Shown here in pieces: positions 37,601-48,155 of a stretch of DNA of 64,000 bases. The notes under the pieces are model-generated. The model worked only from the letters and a program-made list of their open reading frames with translations. It did not search any database and was not told the DNA's origin. The translations under genes were made by a program, and so were the position numbers. The first letter of the stretch is position 1; each line of letters starts with the position of its first letter. Source of the stretch: Eretmocerus hayati (Eukaryota > Arthropoda > Insecta > Hymenoptera > Aphelinidae); contig CM056743.1 in NCBI GenBank assembly GCA_029851415.1, positions 96,198,501 to 96,262,500 on the forward strand. The letters are read 5' to 3'.

Positions 37601-38696
37601 GGCGGTTGGTCGTGCCATCGACCCTGCGCAAGAGAGTGCTGGAAGATGCCCACTGCATTGCCTCTGCCGGACAGTTAGATGTACAGGAAACGTATGACCG
37701 AATTGCCCGTGAATACTCCTGGCCGGGGCTGTACCACGATGTGGTATCATTCATCAAGCAGTGCCAGACCTGTCAGATGTATAAAGTCTCTCAACTTCGA
37801 CCACAAGGCTTAATGGGGTCTCGCATCGTAGAAGCACCGTGGGTTGCTCTATCTGCCGATTTAATGGAATTTCCGCCGAGCAAGAGGGGGTTCAAATACC
37901 TCCTTGTATTTCAGGACTTATTTACGCGCATGATCGAGACTCGACCGCTGCGTAAAGCAGACGGTAAGTCGGTTCTAGCTGGGGTGGAAGAGTTGGTCTT
38001 GTTCCGATGAGAAACGCCGGACTACCTGGTCGTGGATAACGTGAAAGAGTTTGATAGCAAACTCTTGGCGGAGAGGATGGCCGAGTATGGGGTGAAAATA
38101 GCCTATACCCCTCTTACCACCCCCAATCTAACCCTGTCGAGAGGGCCAACCGTGGATTGAAGACCATGATTGCGCAGTTCGTGAAGGACGATCACCGCGA
38201 TTGGGACCTACATGTCCATGAGTTCAGGCATGCCGTGAACACTGCCGTTCAGTCGACACTCAAAGTGTCACCTGCGTTCCTAAATTATGGTAGGAATCCG
38301 AAGCCTGTCAAGAGTTTACGTCGCGAGCTAACTGCCGGGAAACCCGTTGAGAAAATCGATGAGGCCGCGTGGGTGGATTGGATTAAGGGGTTAGATGCGT
38401 TGAGGGATCTAGTACCGATGAACATCGACAAAGCTCGTGAGAAGCAAGCTAAACACCACAATAAGGGTCGGAAACACGCCGAATTTCAGGTAGGAGACAT
38501 GGTTTGCCGTAAAACCCACTTCCTGTCTAATGCCGCGAATAAGTTCTCCCGGAAGCTTGCACCGAAGTTCGAGGGTCCATTCAAAGTTATTGCCGTAAAT
38601 TCACCGTTAGTATACGTGTTAGAAGGGGAAATAAGTAGGAGGCTGCCAGAGGCCCACGTCTCCCAACTCAAGCGCTGGATCCCACCCCGGGAATGA
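34606..38696 (+). pseudogene. pol (protease, RT, RNase H, integrase) with stops and a frameshift
   Basis: Polyprotein in the -1 frame relative to gag, overlapping it by about 76 nt. The N-terminus has three copies of an ERLCEGM-like motif (about 34880-35045). The aspartic protease site reads YDPGAQVS (about 35667) rather than the usual DTGA/DSGA. An in-frame TAG follows at 35734. RT: CIDFRDLN (about 36307), LTNAPATFQ and catalytic YLDD (about 36608). RNase H: TDAS (about 37050), ATERE and TDHSALK (about 37250). Integrase: HCIASAGQ...CQTC (the second zinc-site His is replaced by Gln), SADLM, VVDN, then VERAN in another frame. TGA at 38008 and a frameshift near 38110 break the integrase. The C-terminal GPFKV...LKRW block ends at 38696. 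Confidence 0.85.
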
Positions 38697-38775
38697 ATCT
38701 GCCTGGTGATGGTGCATGCCATGTTATATGCTGGAATGAGACCTAGAATGGGTCTGACGTTACTGTTTGTTTCAG

Positions 38776-40050
38776 GATCGCAACATGAAGAGGCCAACAC
38801 CCTTGCCGACTTGACCGAGTTCCAGGTCGAGATGGACCGCTACTTTACCGAGGTCCAGGGGAGGAGGTCCGAAGAGGCCACGGTAGTAGACCCACCGATG
38901 GAGGTGGATGAGCCCCCCCCCCCGACAAAGCCGTGAGGCCGAGGACGTTGCCGAGGACCACTCGGTAGAGTTGGTCATAGACCTGGGAGAAGGGGCCGGC
39001 GCCGCCCTTGCCGAGGACTATCCAGAGACGCTGGTTGGGGAAACTCTCGAGGGAGTCAAGCCAGACTTTTCTGAGATGTTCCCCAACCCAGCCGACTTTA
39101 TGGAGGCCGAGAGTCTCTGGGAGTCGGCAACCATGGCGAACGGGGACGAGGAGCTGCCACCCATCCCCCAACTCCACGACTTGCCTACCCCCGAGGACAA
39201 GCTGGACACCTTGCGGGTATGGGCGACCCGGGTCGAGGTCATGGCGAGTCGCCGCAAGCTTTTCACGGGCGGGAACCAGCGGACCACCAGCCCTACCACC
39301 GCGCCACCAGCGGGCTCTACCCCCGATTCTGAGTCCAATGCCGCTACAAAACCGTGCAATCCCCCACCTGCTCCCCCTGCTCGCAGTGATGGCGCAGCCA
39401 GCTCTGTGGCAGCGCAAGTGGCAGCGATGGAGATTGACGGCGATCACCCGTCGGCGGGACCGGATGCTAAAATTAGCAGTGCCGAGACGAGTGGAGGACG
39501 GGTAGGCATCCCACCCCCTCGTGCCCTAGTCGATGTTCCGGACAACGAGGAGCCGACCCCAGCTCGCGACAACGACGAGAGCAGCCCTAAGAGAGTTCGG
39601 ATGGAGGTCCCCGAACCCAGGGTCATGCTTCACCCCCTCTCGGAGGAGGAGCTGGCGGCTCACCGAGCTCGTGGAGCCATCCCTCGAGTCTCGCAGAGTC
39701 CGAGCCAGGTCGAGTCAGCTGCGCCCCCAGAGGGGGCCTCCGGGGCCCCAACCGAGCCCTCGATGGGGGTTATGGAGTCGCGCCAGGCCGAAGCGGAGCT
39801 GATCCTGGACTGGACCGAAGATCTGGGGCCCGAGGACGGGATTCCCGAAGATGACCGCGTTACCCGAGAAGCCTTGAGGCGGATCGCCACACCTCCACCC
39901 GCATATCAGGATGACAACACCCGAAGCCTGGTCGTTCGTCCGATGCCGCGTGCCGAAGTACTGCCGCCCAGTACGAAGCCTCCGAACCCTCCACAGGCAC
40001 CGGAGGCATCCCGGAGCCGCTCTCCCCGACGCACGGCAAGATACCCGTGA
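38776..40050 (+). pseudogene. Extra ORF downstream of pol (acidic, Pro-rich), frame broken at a C-run
   Basis: The frame beginning after a good splice-acceptor-like TTTGTTTCAG (ending 38775) reads an acidic peptide to about 38912, ending MEVDEPPPP. An 11-base C run (38913-38923) follows. The protein then continues in another frame (REAEDVAEDHSVELVIDL...) to the stop at 40050. The two halves have matching acidic, Pro/Glu-rich composition, so I infer one ORF with an indel in the homopolymer. It sits in the envelope position, but no signal peptide or membrane segment is visible. Function unknown. Confidence 0.5.
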
Positions 40051-40118
40051 ATTCCTGTGCCACTAAATGCATGTAATCATACGGGCTTAATGGCACAACA
40101 TTTACCGGACTGCCGGTA

Positions 40119-41477
40119 GTGCGACGGCAGCCTGAGATTCGGCCCATATCGCCCCCGATGTGGCGCGGAGAGCCATCGTCAGCGTCATCCAGGGCGAACC
40201 TAGACAACTTGCCGCGCCTTCGTCATGACACGAGCAGCAAACGACGGGCATACAACCCACGAAGGCAGCTGACGATGGAGGACTATGAAGGAGGTCCTCC
40301 ACCCTACCAGGGAGTCATGGACGTGGAGGAATTGGGTCCAGACCAGTTAGTCCGTCGTTTGCCGTTAGAGCGACCGCGCATTGATGCCGTGCCGAGGGAA
40401 TGTGACTCCGACACTCGTGGGGGTCCGTCCCGAGAGACCGTGCCGCGTACCAGTGTTGGCACACCGAGGGAGCGGGCCACGTCATCCCAGCGACGAGGCG
40501 GGCGGGAACCGGAGCCTAACTCCACCAGGCCCCGAGGACCCTCCCCGTCAAAGTCCTGGAGTCCCATGCGGCCAGCGGAGTCCAACCACCCACCATCAGA
40601 TGCGAGACCCCGAGACGTCCACCTCACAGCTCCTGCCGCTGCTCGGAGGCCACCACAGGCCCGGAACCAACCACTGCCGGTGAAGAAGAAGGGGCTGTTC
40701 CTCGATGGCCTGTCACCCATCGAAACCGACGCGAGCCTGGATCCACCACCCTTCAGCTGCTTCAACTGCTGGGTGGTGGACAGCGGTCACACCTCCGCGC
40801 GCTGCCCCCGAGCCCAACAGCGTTACTGTAAAAACTGCGGTCGGAGGGGTGTCCATGCCTCGACTTGCCCTCGTTGCCGAGAAGCTTGGGTGGCATGGAA
40901 TAGCCGGCACGGTAGGCGTCGCCAAGCTGAAACCACCCAACGGGAGCAGAGAGAGAGAGAAGAACGGTTGCGGACTCAGGGTCAGGAGGCCGAAAAACGA
41001 TCTGCCGGACGACATCCGCGAGGCCGAGGAGCTCCTCGGCAAGGGCAACGGCCCGAAGAGGCCCCTGCCAGTGGAGCTAGGGCGAGATCACCCGCCACCC
41101 TACGGCAGGCCGAGGATCGCGCTCGAGAAGCTGCCGAGGAGGCCCACAGGGCTCAGATCGCGTATGCTCGTCTCCGGGAAGAGGAAGCCAGAGCCAGGGA
41201 AGCTGCTGCACAGGCCCACCGCAATCACGAGGAGGCCGCTACCCAGAGAGCAGAGCGAGTACGTGCCGAGCGCAGACAGGAAGAGGCCCGGATACGGGGA
41301 GCGGCAAAGGCCCTACCACCACCTCGGACCAACCCACAACCGGCGGAGCTTTCCTTTGCCGAACAAATGCGGCAGGCCTGGGAAATGACACAGCAAATGG
41401 TTCCCGAGGCCCGGGACGCCATGATGCAGGCCTTCTTTGCTGCCAACCGACCCGGGCAACCCCCGAACCCTCGATAA
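40119..41477 (+). CDS. Extra 3' ORF with zinc knuckles and a coiled coil
   Basis: About 450 codons without a stop; no ATG is evident near the start, so translation may need splicing or a non-AUG start. The first third is basic and Pro/Arg-rich. A Cys/His cluster at about 40755-40880 (CFNCWVVDSGHTSARC, then CKNC...HASTCPRC) resembles paired gag-type knuckles with non-canonical spacing. A long Glu/Ala/Arg-rich stretch (about 40920-41330) should form an alpha-helical coiled coil. The end (LSFAEQMRQAWEMTQQM) is hydrophilic. This looks more like a nucleic-acid-binding, gag-like accessory protein than an envelope. The long open frame in a decayed element is notable. I do not recognise the family. 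Confidence 0.5.
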   Translation: MRRQPEIRPISPPMWRGEPSSASSRANLDNLPRLRHDTSSKRRAYNPRRQLTMEDYEGGPPPYQGVMDVEELGPDQLVRRLPLERPRIDAVPRECDSDTRGGPSRETVPRTSVGTPRERATSSQRRGGREPEPNSTRPRGPSPSKSWSPMRPAESNHPPSDARPRDVHLTAPAAARRPPQARNQPLPVKKKGLFLDGLSPIETDASLDPPPFSCFNCWVVDSGHTSARCPRAQQRYCKNCGRRGVHASTCPRCREAWVAWNSRHGRRRQAETTQREQREREERLRTQGQEAEKRSAGRHPRGRGAPRQGQRPEEAPASGARARSPATLRQAEDRAREAAEEAHRAQIAYARLREEEARAREAAAQAHRNHEEAATQRAERVRAERRQEEARIRGAAKALPPPRTNPQPAELSFAEQMRQAWEMTQQMVPEARDAMMQAFFAANRPGQPPNPR

Positions 41478-42062
41478 ACTCAAGTGGTCCTGGCCCTGTC
41501 TCCTCGGCCCTCCTGCTAACAGGAGGGGACAGGGCCCACCGCAGGTTGTGACCTGCCAGTCGAGGGCCGGCGGTTAGCAGCCGTGCCGTGCCGAGACGCC
41601 CTTGTCAGGGCGACGGAAATAAATTGCCGGAGCCAGCCATGTTGCCGTGAAGAAGTCCATCACCCTAAGCGGGACGACGCTTTGCCAGAAAGTAAGATGC
41701 TAATGGTTTTTATTCTATCTGATTATTCCCCTTTTCAGCGAACGAATGTAGAAAAGTGTTCATGTCTTTAGGGTCCAGGTGGGGCCTTCTTCCCTCCCTA
41801 GTAGACGTAGTATCTAGTTCCTTGAGATGTAGGACCCCGTAGAATTATGTCCCTTCAGCGTGATTGTGTGAGAGAGTGGATGGGTGATTCCCCTATGATG
41901 AATCTATTATATATATATAAATATTCATGATATTTGATTTACGAACTGCCGGGTCGAGGCTACGGCGAGAGAGCTCACTTCTAGGCGAGAATGCGCCACC
42001 TGAGTTTTGATCAAGGTCACTCCCTTCCGGAGGACCCCCCCCCCCCTTAAAACCGGGGGTAA
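41478..42062 (+). other. Untranslated 3' region of the gypsy-type element with polypurine-like end
   Basis: No coding frame. Notable are a GC-rich inverted repeat around CTCCTGCTAACAGGAGGGGA near 41510-41530, an AT run near 41908-41925, a C tract (about 42036-42046) and the stretch AAAACCGGGGGTAA just before 42063. The last is in the right place for the plus-strand primer of the 3' LTR. Confidence 0.45.
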
Positions 42063-44687
42063 TGTGACGGTAAAACCGTCACAGCCGTTGAGGAGAAAAA
42101 TGAGCAAATCTCTCTCGTCGTGCCTCGAGCCAGCAGCCTCTGAAAACCCGTATTTATACACAAAATACGTCTATTTTGAGGTGCTGCTGCTCGAGGCGAC
42201 GACGATGCCGTGTACCCGAGTTGATGCGGTTATGCCTGGGGGCAGGCAACCCGGCCTACACCTATGTTGGCCGCAACCACCAGCCTATAGGAGGCTGGTG
42301 GTATTCTCCACAACAAACATCAGCTGGTGAAGCCCAGGGCGGGCTACCTGGACAAAATGATGCGGTTTTGCCCTTGTCGGACCCACCCCGTCACACACAT
42401 ACCCCGCGGCACCAAAGGAGGGGCCCGGGGCCCGTGTTACACTCACGACGGATGCGGAAAACTTGCCGATGCCCTCGCCTCCGGGTGAGCGAGGGCAGAC
42501 GGAAATAACACGCGGAATTCTGCACTTTTGCACTGAAATGCGGTGTTTGGGGTGGGAAATGGCAACGGTCCCGGTGCCCGCGGACCCCGTGCTGCACCCA
42601 AAGCCCACCCCCAACAGCTATGCACGCGATCCTAAGTACCCCATCCCGAGGTACCCTTCACACCCGCATGCCCCGCAAAGCCACAACATAGTTGCCGACC
42701 CGGGTGTGCCAGGATGATGCCGCGGAGACGATGACGACGAGATGATGCAGGAGCCCTGTCAACGGTGCCGTGCACCCGGGGGAGTTACCAAGGGCTATTT
42801 GCCATCCGGGCAGTTGCCCCATACAAAAATAGCCCCTTATGCTGCGTGGCACAGCTGATGCGAGGTTATTGGTGCATGCAACCTTTGTTGCATGCGACCG
42901 AGATGCACCAGCTCACTGCCGACACCCGCACGATCGCGCACACACCTAGGGGTGTTACCCACACCCGGACAAGCACGCACGACGACACTGAGACACCCGG
43001 GTGACCCCGAGAACAACGACGACGAGGATGACGACGTGCACGCGGGCTCGCGCAGACGACACACTGCCGTGCTACTGCTGCCGGCGCGAGGGCGCTGCCA
43101 ACGGGTATACCTACCTCAGGGTAGGTTACACCGCATTTTGCCGACCCGGGGGCCCTGATGATACCCGGACATCCACCGCTGGGTGGAAAATGGTATGCAG
43201 ACGACACACACAGGCCATTATGTATGTGTGTGGACATGTAGGAGATTGCCTAGGCAGACTGCGAGTGAATATTATTGCCGTGATGACTGCTCATATAGGT
43301 ATAGCGTTGCCGTGACAAGTATATATAGGTATATATATGCTCGTGTGCCTGATTGCATACCGTGAAAATACGAAGAGTGGAGGCAATAGCGAGTTGCGCA
43401 GAGCCTCCACGCTTACATATGCTTGCCGTGGGTGCGAGTGAGATAGCATAGGCATCTGGTGGAGGCAAGAAAACAGTGCTGTACCCACAACCAAGCAGAT
43501 TTCTGCCGTGAATTCTATATCTTGTTGACGATTTGCTGCCTTGCGCTCGAACGCATAGTTCATAATTTGCCGCGCCCCAGCCACCAAAGGGCGACGTTGG
43601 CTTTTCGCGGATTTTGAGAGCCAATCAAAATTATTGCTGCCGACCAATCAGAGAGCTTCATTTATTGAGGAAGAAGAAGAGCTTCTGCCGGCAGGAAGCC
43701 GGCCATTGTGCCACTTGTTGGATTGCCTCGAGAGTGACCACACGTTTTTGCGTTTTTGCCTCGTGCTCCAGAGTTTTTGCCGTGAGCCCCCCAGGAGTCC
43801 AGGGTTGCTCACTCGACGACAAGGGTCGAATATTAAGATTATTGGAAGGAAGTCAAGGATTCACTGCCAGAAATTGCCAGGATGTCGTATCATAGCGGTG
43901 AGTGGTCTTGATTTTTCTATTAATAATTGGTGAATTTTCTCGCGCGTCCCTCGAAAGCCTCGTGCGCGCGTAGTTGCCATCGTCGGGCTTTGCCGAACCG
44001 GACTCCTGGGGAGGCTGACGGTGCTGGAGTGCACCTTGACAATTTGCCGAGACTCCAGCACACCCCAGCAGTCGCGGGCATGTCGTGATCACCCAAATTA
44101 GGTGGGTGAAATTCGTGCGTGGGCAGATAGACATTTTGCCTCGCGTCGTGAGCGTGGCGTGGAAATTGCCGCGGAGCAGCCATCTTAAGTGCGTTTCGGA
44201 GCAGCGTGCTCTCTCCCAATTCTAGAGTCCAAGTTTTGTCAGAGTTTGCCGAGACAGTGTGCCGAATTAGTGAAGTGGATTTTCTTGTATTCTTCAGGAA
44301 ATTGTGAGAGACATTTGAGAATAATTCGATTCCCTAGTCATGAATTTGTAGCGAATTTTAGAGTCATTCTGCGAGTATGTTGTCGCGAAGAATTTGATAT
44401 GTAGATTCTTGTATCGACCGCGTAGAAGCAGCGTGTACAGAATATATGTTGCCGAAATTATCTTATTATGAATTGCGATTATTATTTCGAGTGTGAGCGT
44501 CCCCCCCCTCCTTTTCTTCCGAATTTCAGGTGAATATACGGTAAGTGGACGAGACTTGGAGAGAAGCTGTGTTCCAGAGCAGTTTCAAAGTTGCGTTCGC
44601 CGATTATTGCGCGAGATCTGCGATTGTAGGCCGAGAGTCCTGATTAAATAAATAAGTGTGATAGGTAAAATCATTTGCCACGTCACA
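42063..44687 (+). repeat. Probable 3' LTR, about 2.6 kb
   Basis: Begins TGTGACGG right after a purine-rich stretch and ends CACGTCACA, giving inverted termini of the TG...CA type. It contains a TATA-like tract (about 43318-43341), a splice-donor-like GCGGTGAGTGG (about 43905) and an AATAAA signal at 44647-44652, 35 bases before the proposed end. It has no long coding frame. I count about 23 TGCCG words against roughly one inverse. No second copy is present in the window, so both borders are inferred. Confidence 0.5.
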
Positions 44688-44769
44688 ATGCCAAAAAATT
44701 GGTTTCCCCCATCCCGGGTCCCGAAAAAAAAATTAAACCATGCCGCGACAAGCCGACAGTTAGTGGAAT

Positions 44770-45730
44770 TGAATCAAAAACTTTCGTTTTTGATTCTCCG
44801 ACTGGGCAAGATTGGACTACTCTGTTCAGCTTCCGGGGGGGGGGGCTGGAAAATACCTCTCGATACCATTTTCCGTGTGAATTTTCATGCTGAATTCGAA
44901 TTCGCCCCCATATCGGAGGTTAGAGTGAGCTGGAATGGTCAAAATTGCAGTTTTACGCAGAATAACTCGTTTTTTCATACCTTCTCTCCTCATTTGGGCC
45001 AATACGAACGGACTAAAACTCCGCAAAAATTTTTGCACAATGCTGTTTTCCACGTAAAATTTTGTGTTAAATTTGAACCCGCTCGCATATTAGGGGTTGA
45101 AGTGAGCTGAGGTGGTCGAAATTGCAGTTTTACGCAGAGAAACTCTTTTCTCATACCGTTTCTTCTCACTTTGGCCGATACGAACGGACTAAAACTCCGC
45201 AAAAATGTTTGCACATTGCTGTTCTCCATGTAAAATTTTGTGCTGAATTTGAATCCGCCCTCATATTGGAGGTTAGAGTGGGCTAAGATGGTCAAAATTA
45301 CAGTTTTACACAGAGAAACTCTTTTTTCATACCTTTTCTTCTCACTTTGGCTATTACAAACGGACCAAAACTCCGCATAAAATTCTGCACAATGTTGTTT
45401 CCCATGTAGAATTTTATGCGGAATCCGAATCCAGTACTATCCCAGAGCTTAAAGTCAGTCCCGATGGCAAAAATTGCAATTTAACGCGACGAATCCCTTT
45501 CTCCTCACCGCTCTCCCTCATTCCTCCTCGTACAAACGGACCAAAACTCCTCAAGAATCCTGCTTCACGTTGTTTCCGTGTGGTTTTTCCACCGATTCCA
45601 AATTCAGCCCCAAATCTGCCAGTTGAGTAGCTTGAATTAGTCAAAATTTTGATTTTATGCAGAACAGCTCTCCTTTTTCCACTGTCTCTATTGGCTCTCC
45701 TTCGTACTAACGGACCGTCGTTGTTCACGA
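44770..45730. repeat. Degenerate tandem array, 175-bp unit
   Basis: The marker GTCAAAATTGCAGTTTTACGC or a variant starts at about 44937, 45115, 45290, 45465 and 45640, spacing 178, 175, 175 and 175 bp. Units share ACGGACTAAAACTCCGCA and a TTTTGTGCTGAATTTGAAT-type block. Short frames in several units are by-products. Sequence is unrelated by eye to the other 175-bp arrays in the window. Confidence 0.85.
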
Positions 45731-46262
45731 ATTACGGATGATGATTTCTCTTCCGTACTGACCATAAAGTTTGCAATCTCGATGAATGACACAGAGCCAT
45801 TTGATTCCGAAAAAGTTGATTGGGGTAACATTACCTATAGGTTTTGGGTTGTGAGAATAGAACGGCGCGGGAGCGGGAGCAGAAGACACACGACGGATAG
45901 CAGCAGCATGCGCGAAGCGATTTTGCATTTCCACCCGCAAGATCTTTAAGTTATGAGATGCGTAATTTTCGTAACTGAACAACTGTTTCTTGTTGTTTAT
46001 GAAAAGAGCAAATCAGGAATGGCGCTAAGAGTAACCTGGATTGTCGGATTTTGAATATTCCAACACCAAGTCAAAGACTGCAAAAACCAGCTGACGAGTG
46101 TGTTTGTTATGGTTCTAGTCAGTGCGCTGTGTCAGTGTTGTTACCAATCACCAGTGTTTTTCTTACAGGAAACTTTCTAGAGAGCACTATCAAAGGCGTG
46201 TTACAATAACGGAATACTTATCAATTTCGGTGAGTTGAATAAATCTCTCATCCATTCGTGCT
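45731..46262. other. Unassigned DNA
   Basis: No coding motif or clear repeat. A short GC-rich patch (CGGCGCGGGAGCGGGAGC near 45865) stands out but has no interpretation. Confidence 0.4.
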
Positions 46263-46462
46263 AAAGCCTCAGGTTTCTTAATCTACCACATTACGGTATA
46301 TAAGACCAATACCGGTGTGGCGGTGTGTTACACCGGTGGTGTGTTATTTTGCCCTATTTCGCCTCCATCCTCGCACTGCTCTAGTTTTCATCAGTCGAGA
46401 GACAGTAATACTATCCAGATTACACAAAATTCATCATTTTTTGAGTCCCTGCCGAAAAATAC

Positions 46463-46590
46463 CAGCTGATTTCTCAGCTGAGAAATCAGCTGAGATCATA
46501 GGTGAATTCACAGCTGAGATCTCAGCTGAGATCACAGCTGATTTCTCATGCCAAATTCACAGCTGAATTCTCAGCTGTGATCTCAGCTGA
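46463..46590. repeat. 12-bp minisatellite: nine CAGCTG boxes
   Basis: CAGCTG starts at 46463, 46475, 46487, 46511, 46523, 46535, 46560, 46572 and 46584. Steps are 12, 12, 24, 12, 12, 25, 12 and 12 bp, so the boxes come in three groups of three. CAGCTG is a palindromic E-box, a known binding site class for bHLH factors; whether it acts here is unknown. Confidence 0.85.
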
Positions 46591-46654
46591 TATTTTAAAA
46601 TTCATTTATTACAAATAAATTCCTCTCCAAGCTTTCTAGGCTAATTTTTCATGT

Positions 46655-46812
46655 TCTAGGTGGTTGAGTGTCGCAACTAGATTAAGAAAGAACGTATTTA
46701 AATCATTAAAAATTTGCACTTACGGGGATTTGAACCTGGACCCTTCACCTTACAGCAACTCACTAGCCACGACACTTAGCCGCCTGCGCCATCGAGGATG
46801 TGTCAGTGGGGG
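46655..46812 (-). mobile_element. tRNA-derived SINE or tRNA-like relic
   Basis: On the minus strand there is an A-box-like TGGCGCAGGCGG (46780-46791) and, 43 bases further, a perfect B-box-like GGTTCAAATCC (46726-46736). This spacing is wider than in a standard tRNA and fits a long-variable-arm tRNA or a SINE head. The T stem and acceptor stem do not pair well, so I do not call a functional tRNA. Confidence 0.5.
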
Positions 46813-46899
46813 ATATAGAACAGGTATATCAGGATTTCGGTCTGTCCTGGATAAGGTTCAGAGTGTAATAAAATAACTGTTACAATATTTGCTAACTCG

Positions 46900-47104
46900 C
46901 TTGACTTGAAGTACCGCTATTTTCGTACTTTATATTTAATTCTATGAATGATCCAGAGAAAAAAATACTCCAAAATTAATGGAACAGGTGGAAGGGGGAA
47001 ATCATTCATATAGCTTTCGGTTCTCTTTTGTTGGGAGGAGAAAACCAACTTTCGGCCGATTGAGCCTTCTCCTTCCTCTCTTGTTGCTTTTACGGCCACG
47101 TATA
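46900..47104. other. Unassigned DNA
   Basis: No motif recognised. It ends in a short ATATATAA run just before the repeat element that begins near 47105. Confidence 0.35.
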
Positions 47105-48025
47105 TATAAGGTAAGTGTACCTAATATCCCCCCTAAGCCGTTTTGCCCATAGTTTTTGTGCACCCGAATATTTTTCAACGTCCCTTAGCTTACTTTGAAG
47201 CTTGTTCCAAGGCCTTCAAAACGAGCTAAGGTAGGTTCAATCTCGACCGACTCGAGCTGAGCCATCACAATTTTGCCAAGAAATGTTTTCTTGCGAGTTT
47301 GCAAAAGGGTGTACCCAACGTGCCCCCATTAGCAATTTCCTCAACAGCTCTGGTCTACCTCAACATTTTTTAATGTACTTTGGTTATTATGAAGCTTATT
47401 TTAAGACCTTAAAATTGAGCTAGAGTACGTCTGGTTTCAATCAATTAGAGACGAGCTGTCTTAATTTTGTCCCCAAAAACGATGTAAGTCGTCGATAAAG
47501 TGCATGAAATTGTTCCCATCGGCGTGCGACTACATTTGGGGCTTTACTTGTGCTTGACCAAAAATATATTTTCTTCCTATTTTGACGTGACAAATACGTT
47601 CTGCGTGATAAAAAGAGTCTTACAGCGTGCCTTCTTGTGATCACCATACGAGGGCATGTTGGATACCTCCGATTTCGGCTTTCTTGTTCTACAAATCATT
47701 TCGGTATTTTCCTCATGAATCCTCCCCAAATCCGAGTTTTGCATTTTCGAGAGGAGAATTATTGAAGGTTTCCGAAAGAGGAATCTAATGCGCTGAGGTA
47801 CGTTGAGACTGGTGGCACTGAACGCAATTTCCTTTAGAGATACGAAAAATGGAAAAATCACTTTAACTTTTCTGGGAAACACAGAAATGATTCGGGGTCG
47901 ATCTAGACTACTTATTTCGTCATATTTCGACATAACGAATGTGAAAAGAATTTGAACTAAGGTTAACTTGTGCCCATTCTTGAGATCGACATATGGGGGC
48001 AAGTTGGGTACACTTACAGCCCCCC
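47105..48025. repeat. Repeat element with GTAAGTGTACC-type inverted ends
   Basis: Near the left end is GTAAGTGTACCTAATATCCC. The inverse of a similar sequence, containing AAGTGTACCCAACTTGCC, ends near 48020. Further related copies occur inside (about 47310 forward, about 47645-47670 reversed). The minus-strand frame 47577-48002 shows a weak internal duplication but no known domain. It could be a small DNA transposon or a repeat cluster. Confidence 0.4.
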
Positions 48026-48155
48026 TAAAAGATAATGAAGAGTAGGGTGTGCGTTACATCCCAACTCTGGATTTTCCACGATACCATCGTGGATTTACTA
48101 TTTTTGATATAAAAAAAAGGCAAAAACTTTTGCCGCTCCCTGTATACGACGTATT

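Noticed and set aside
31277..38010. Alternative genetic code or systematic stop readthrough to explain the in-frame stops
   Set aside because: TGA and TAG both appear at scattered sites, a frameshift also exists in the integrase, and other elements in the window carry similar damage; ordinary decay is simpler.
39018..41446. Minus-strand frames opposite the extra gypsy ORFs
   Set aside because: GC-rich coding sequence on the plus strand produces open mirror frames; none shows a recognisable domain.
46726..46791. Functional tRNA gene
   Set aside because: A and B boxes are present, but acceptor and T stems do not pair properly; a SINE head or relic fits better.
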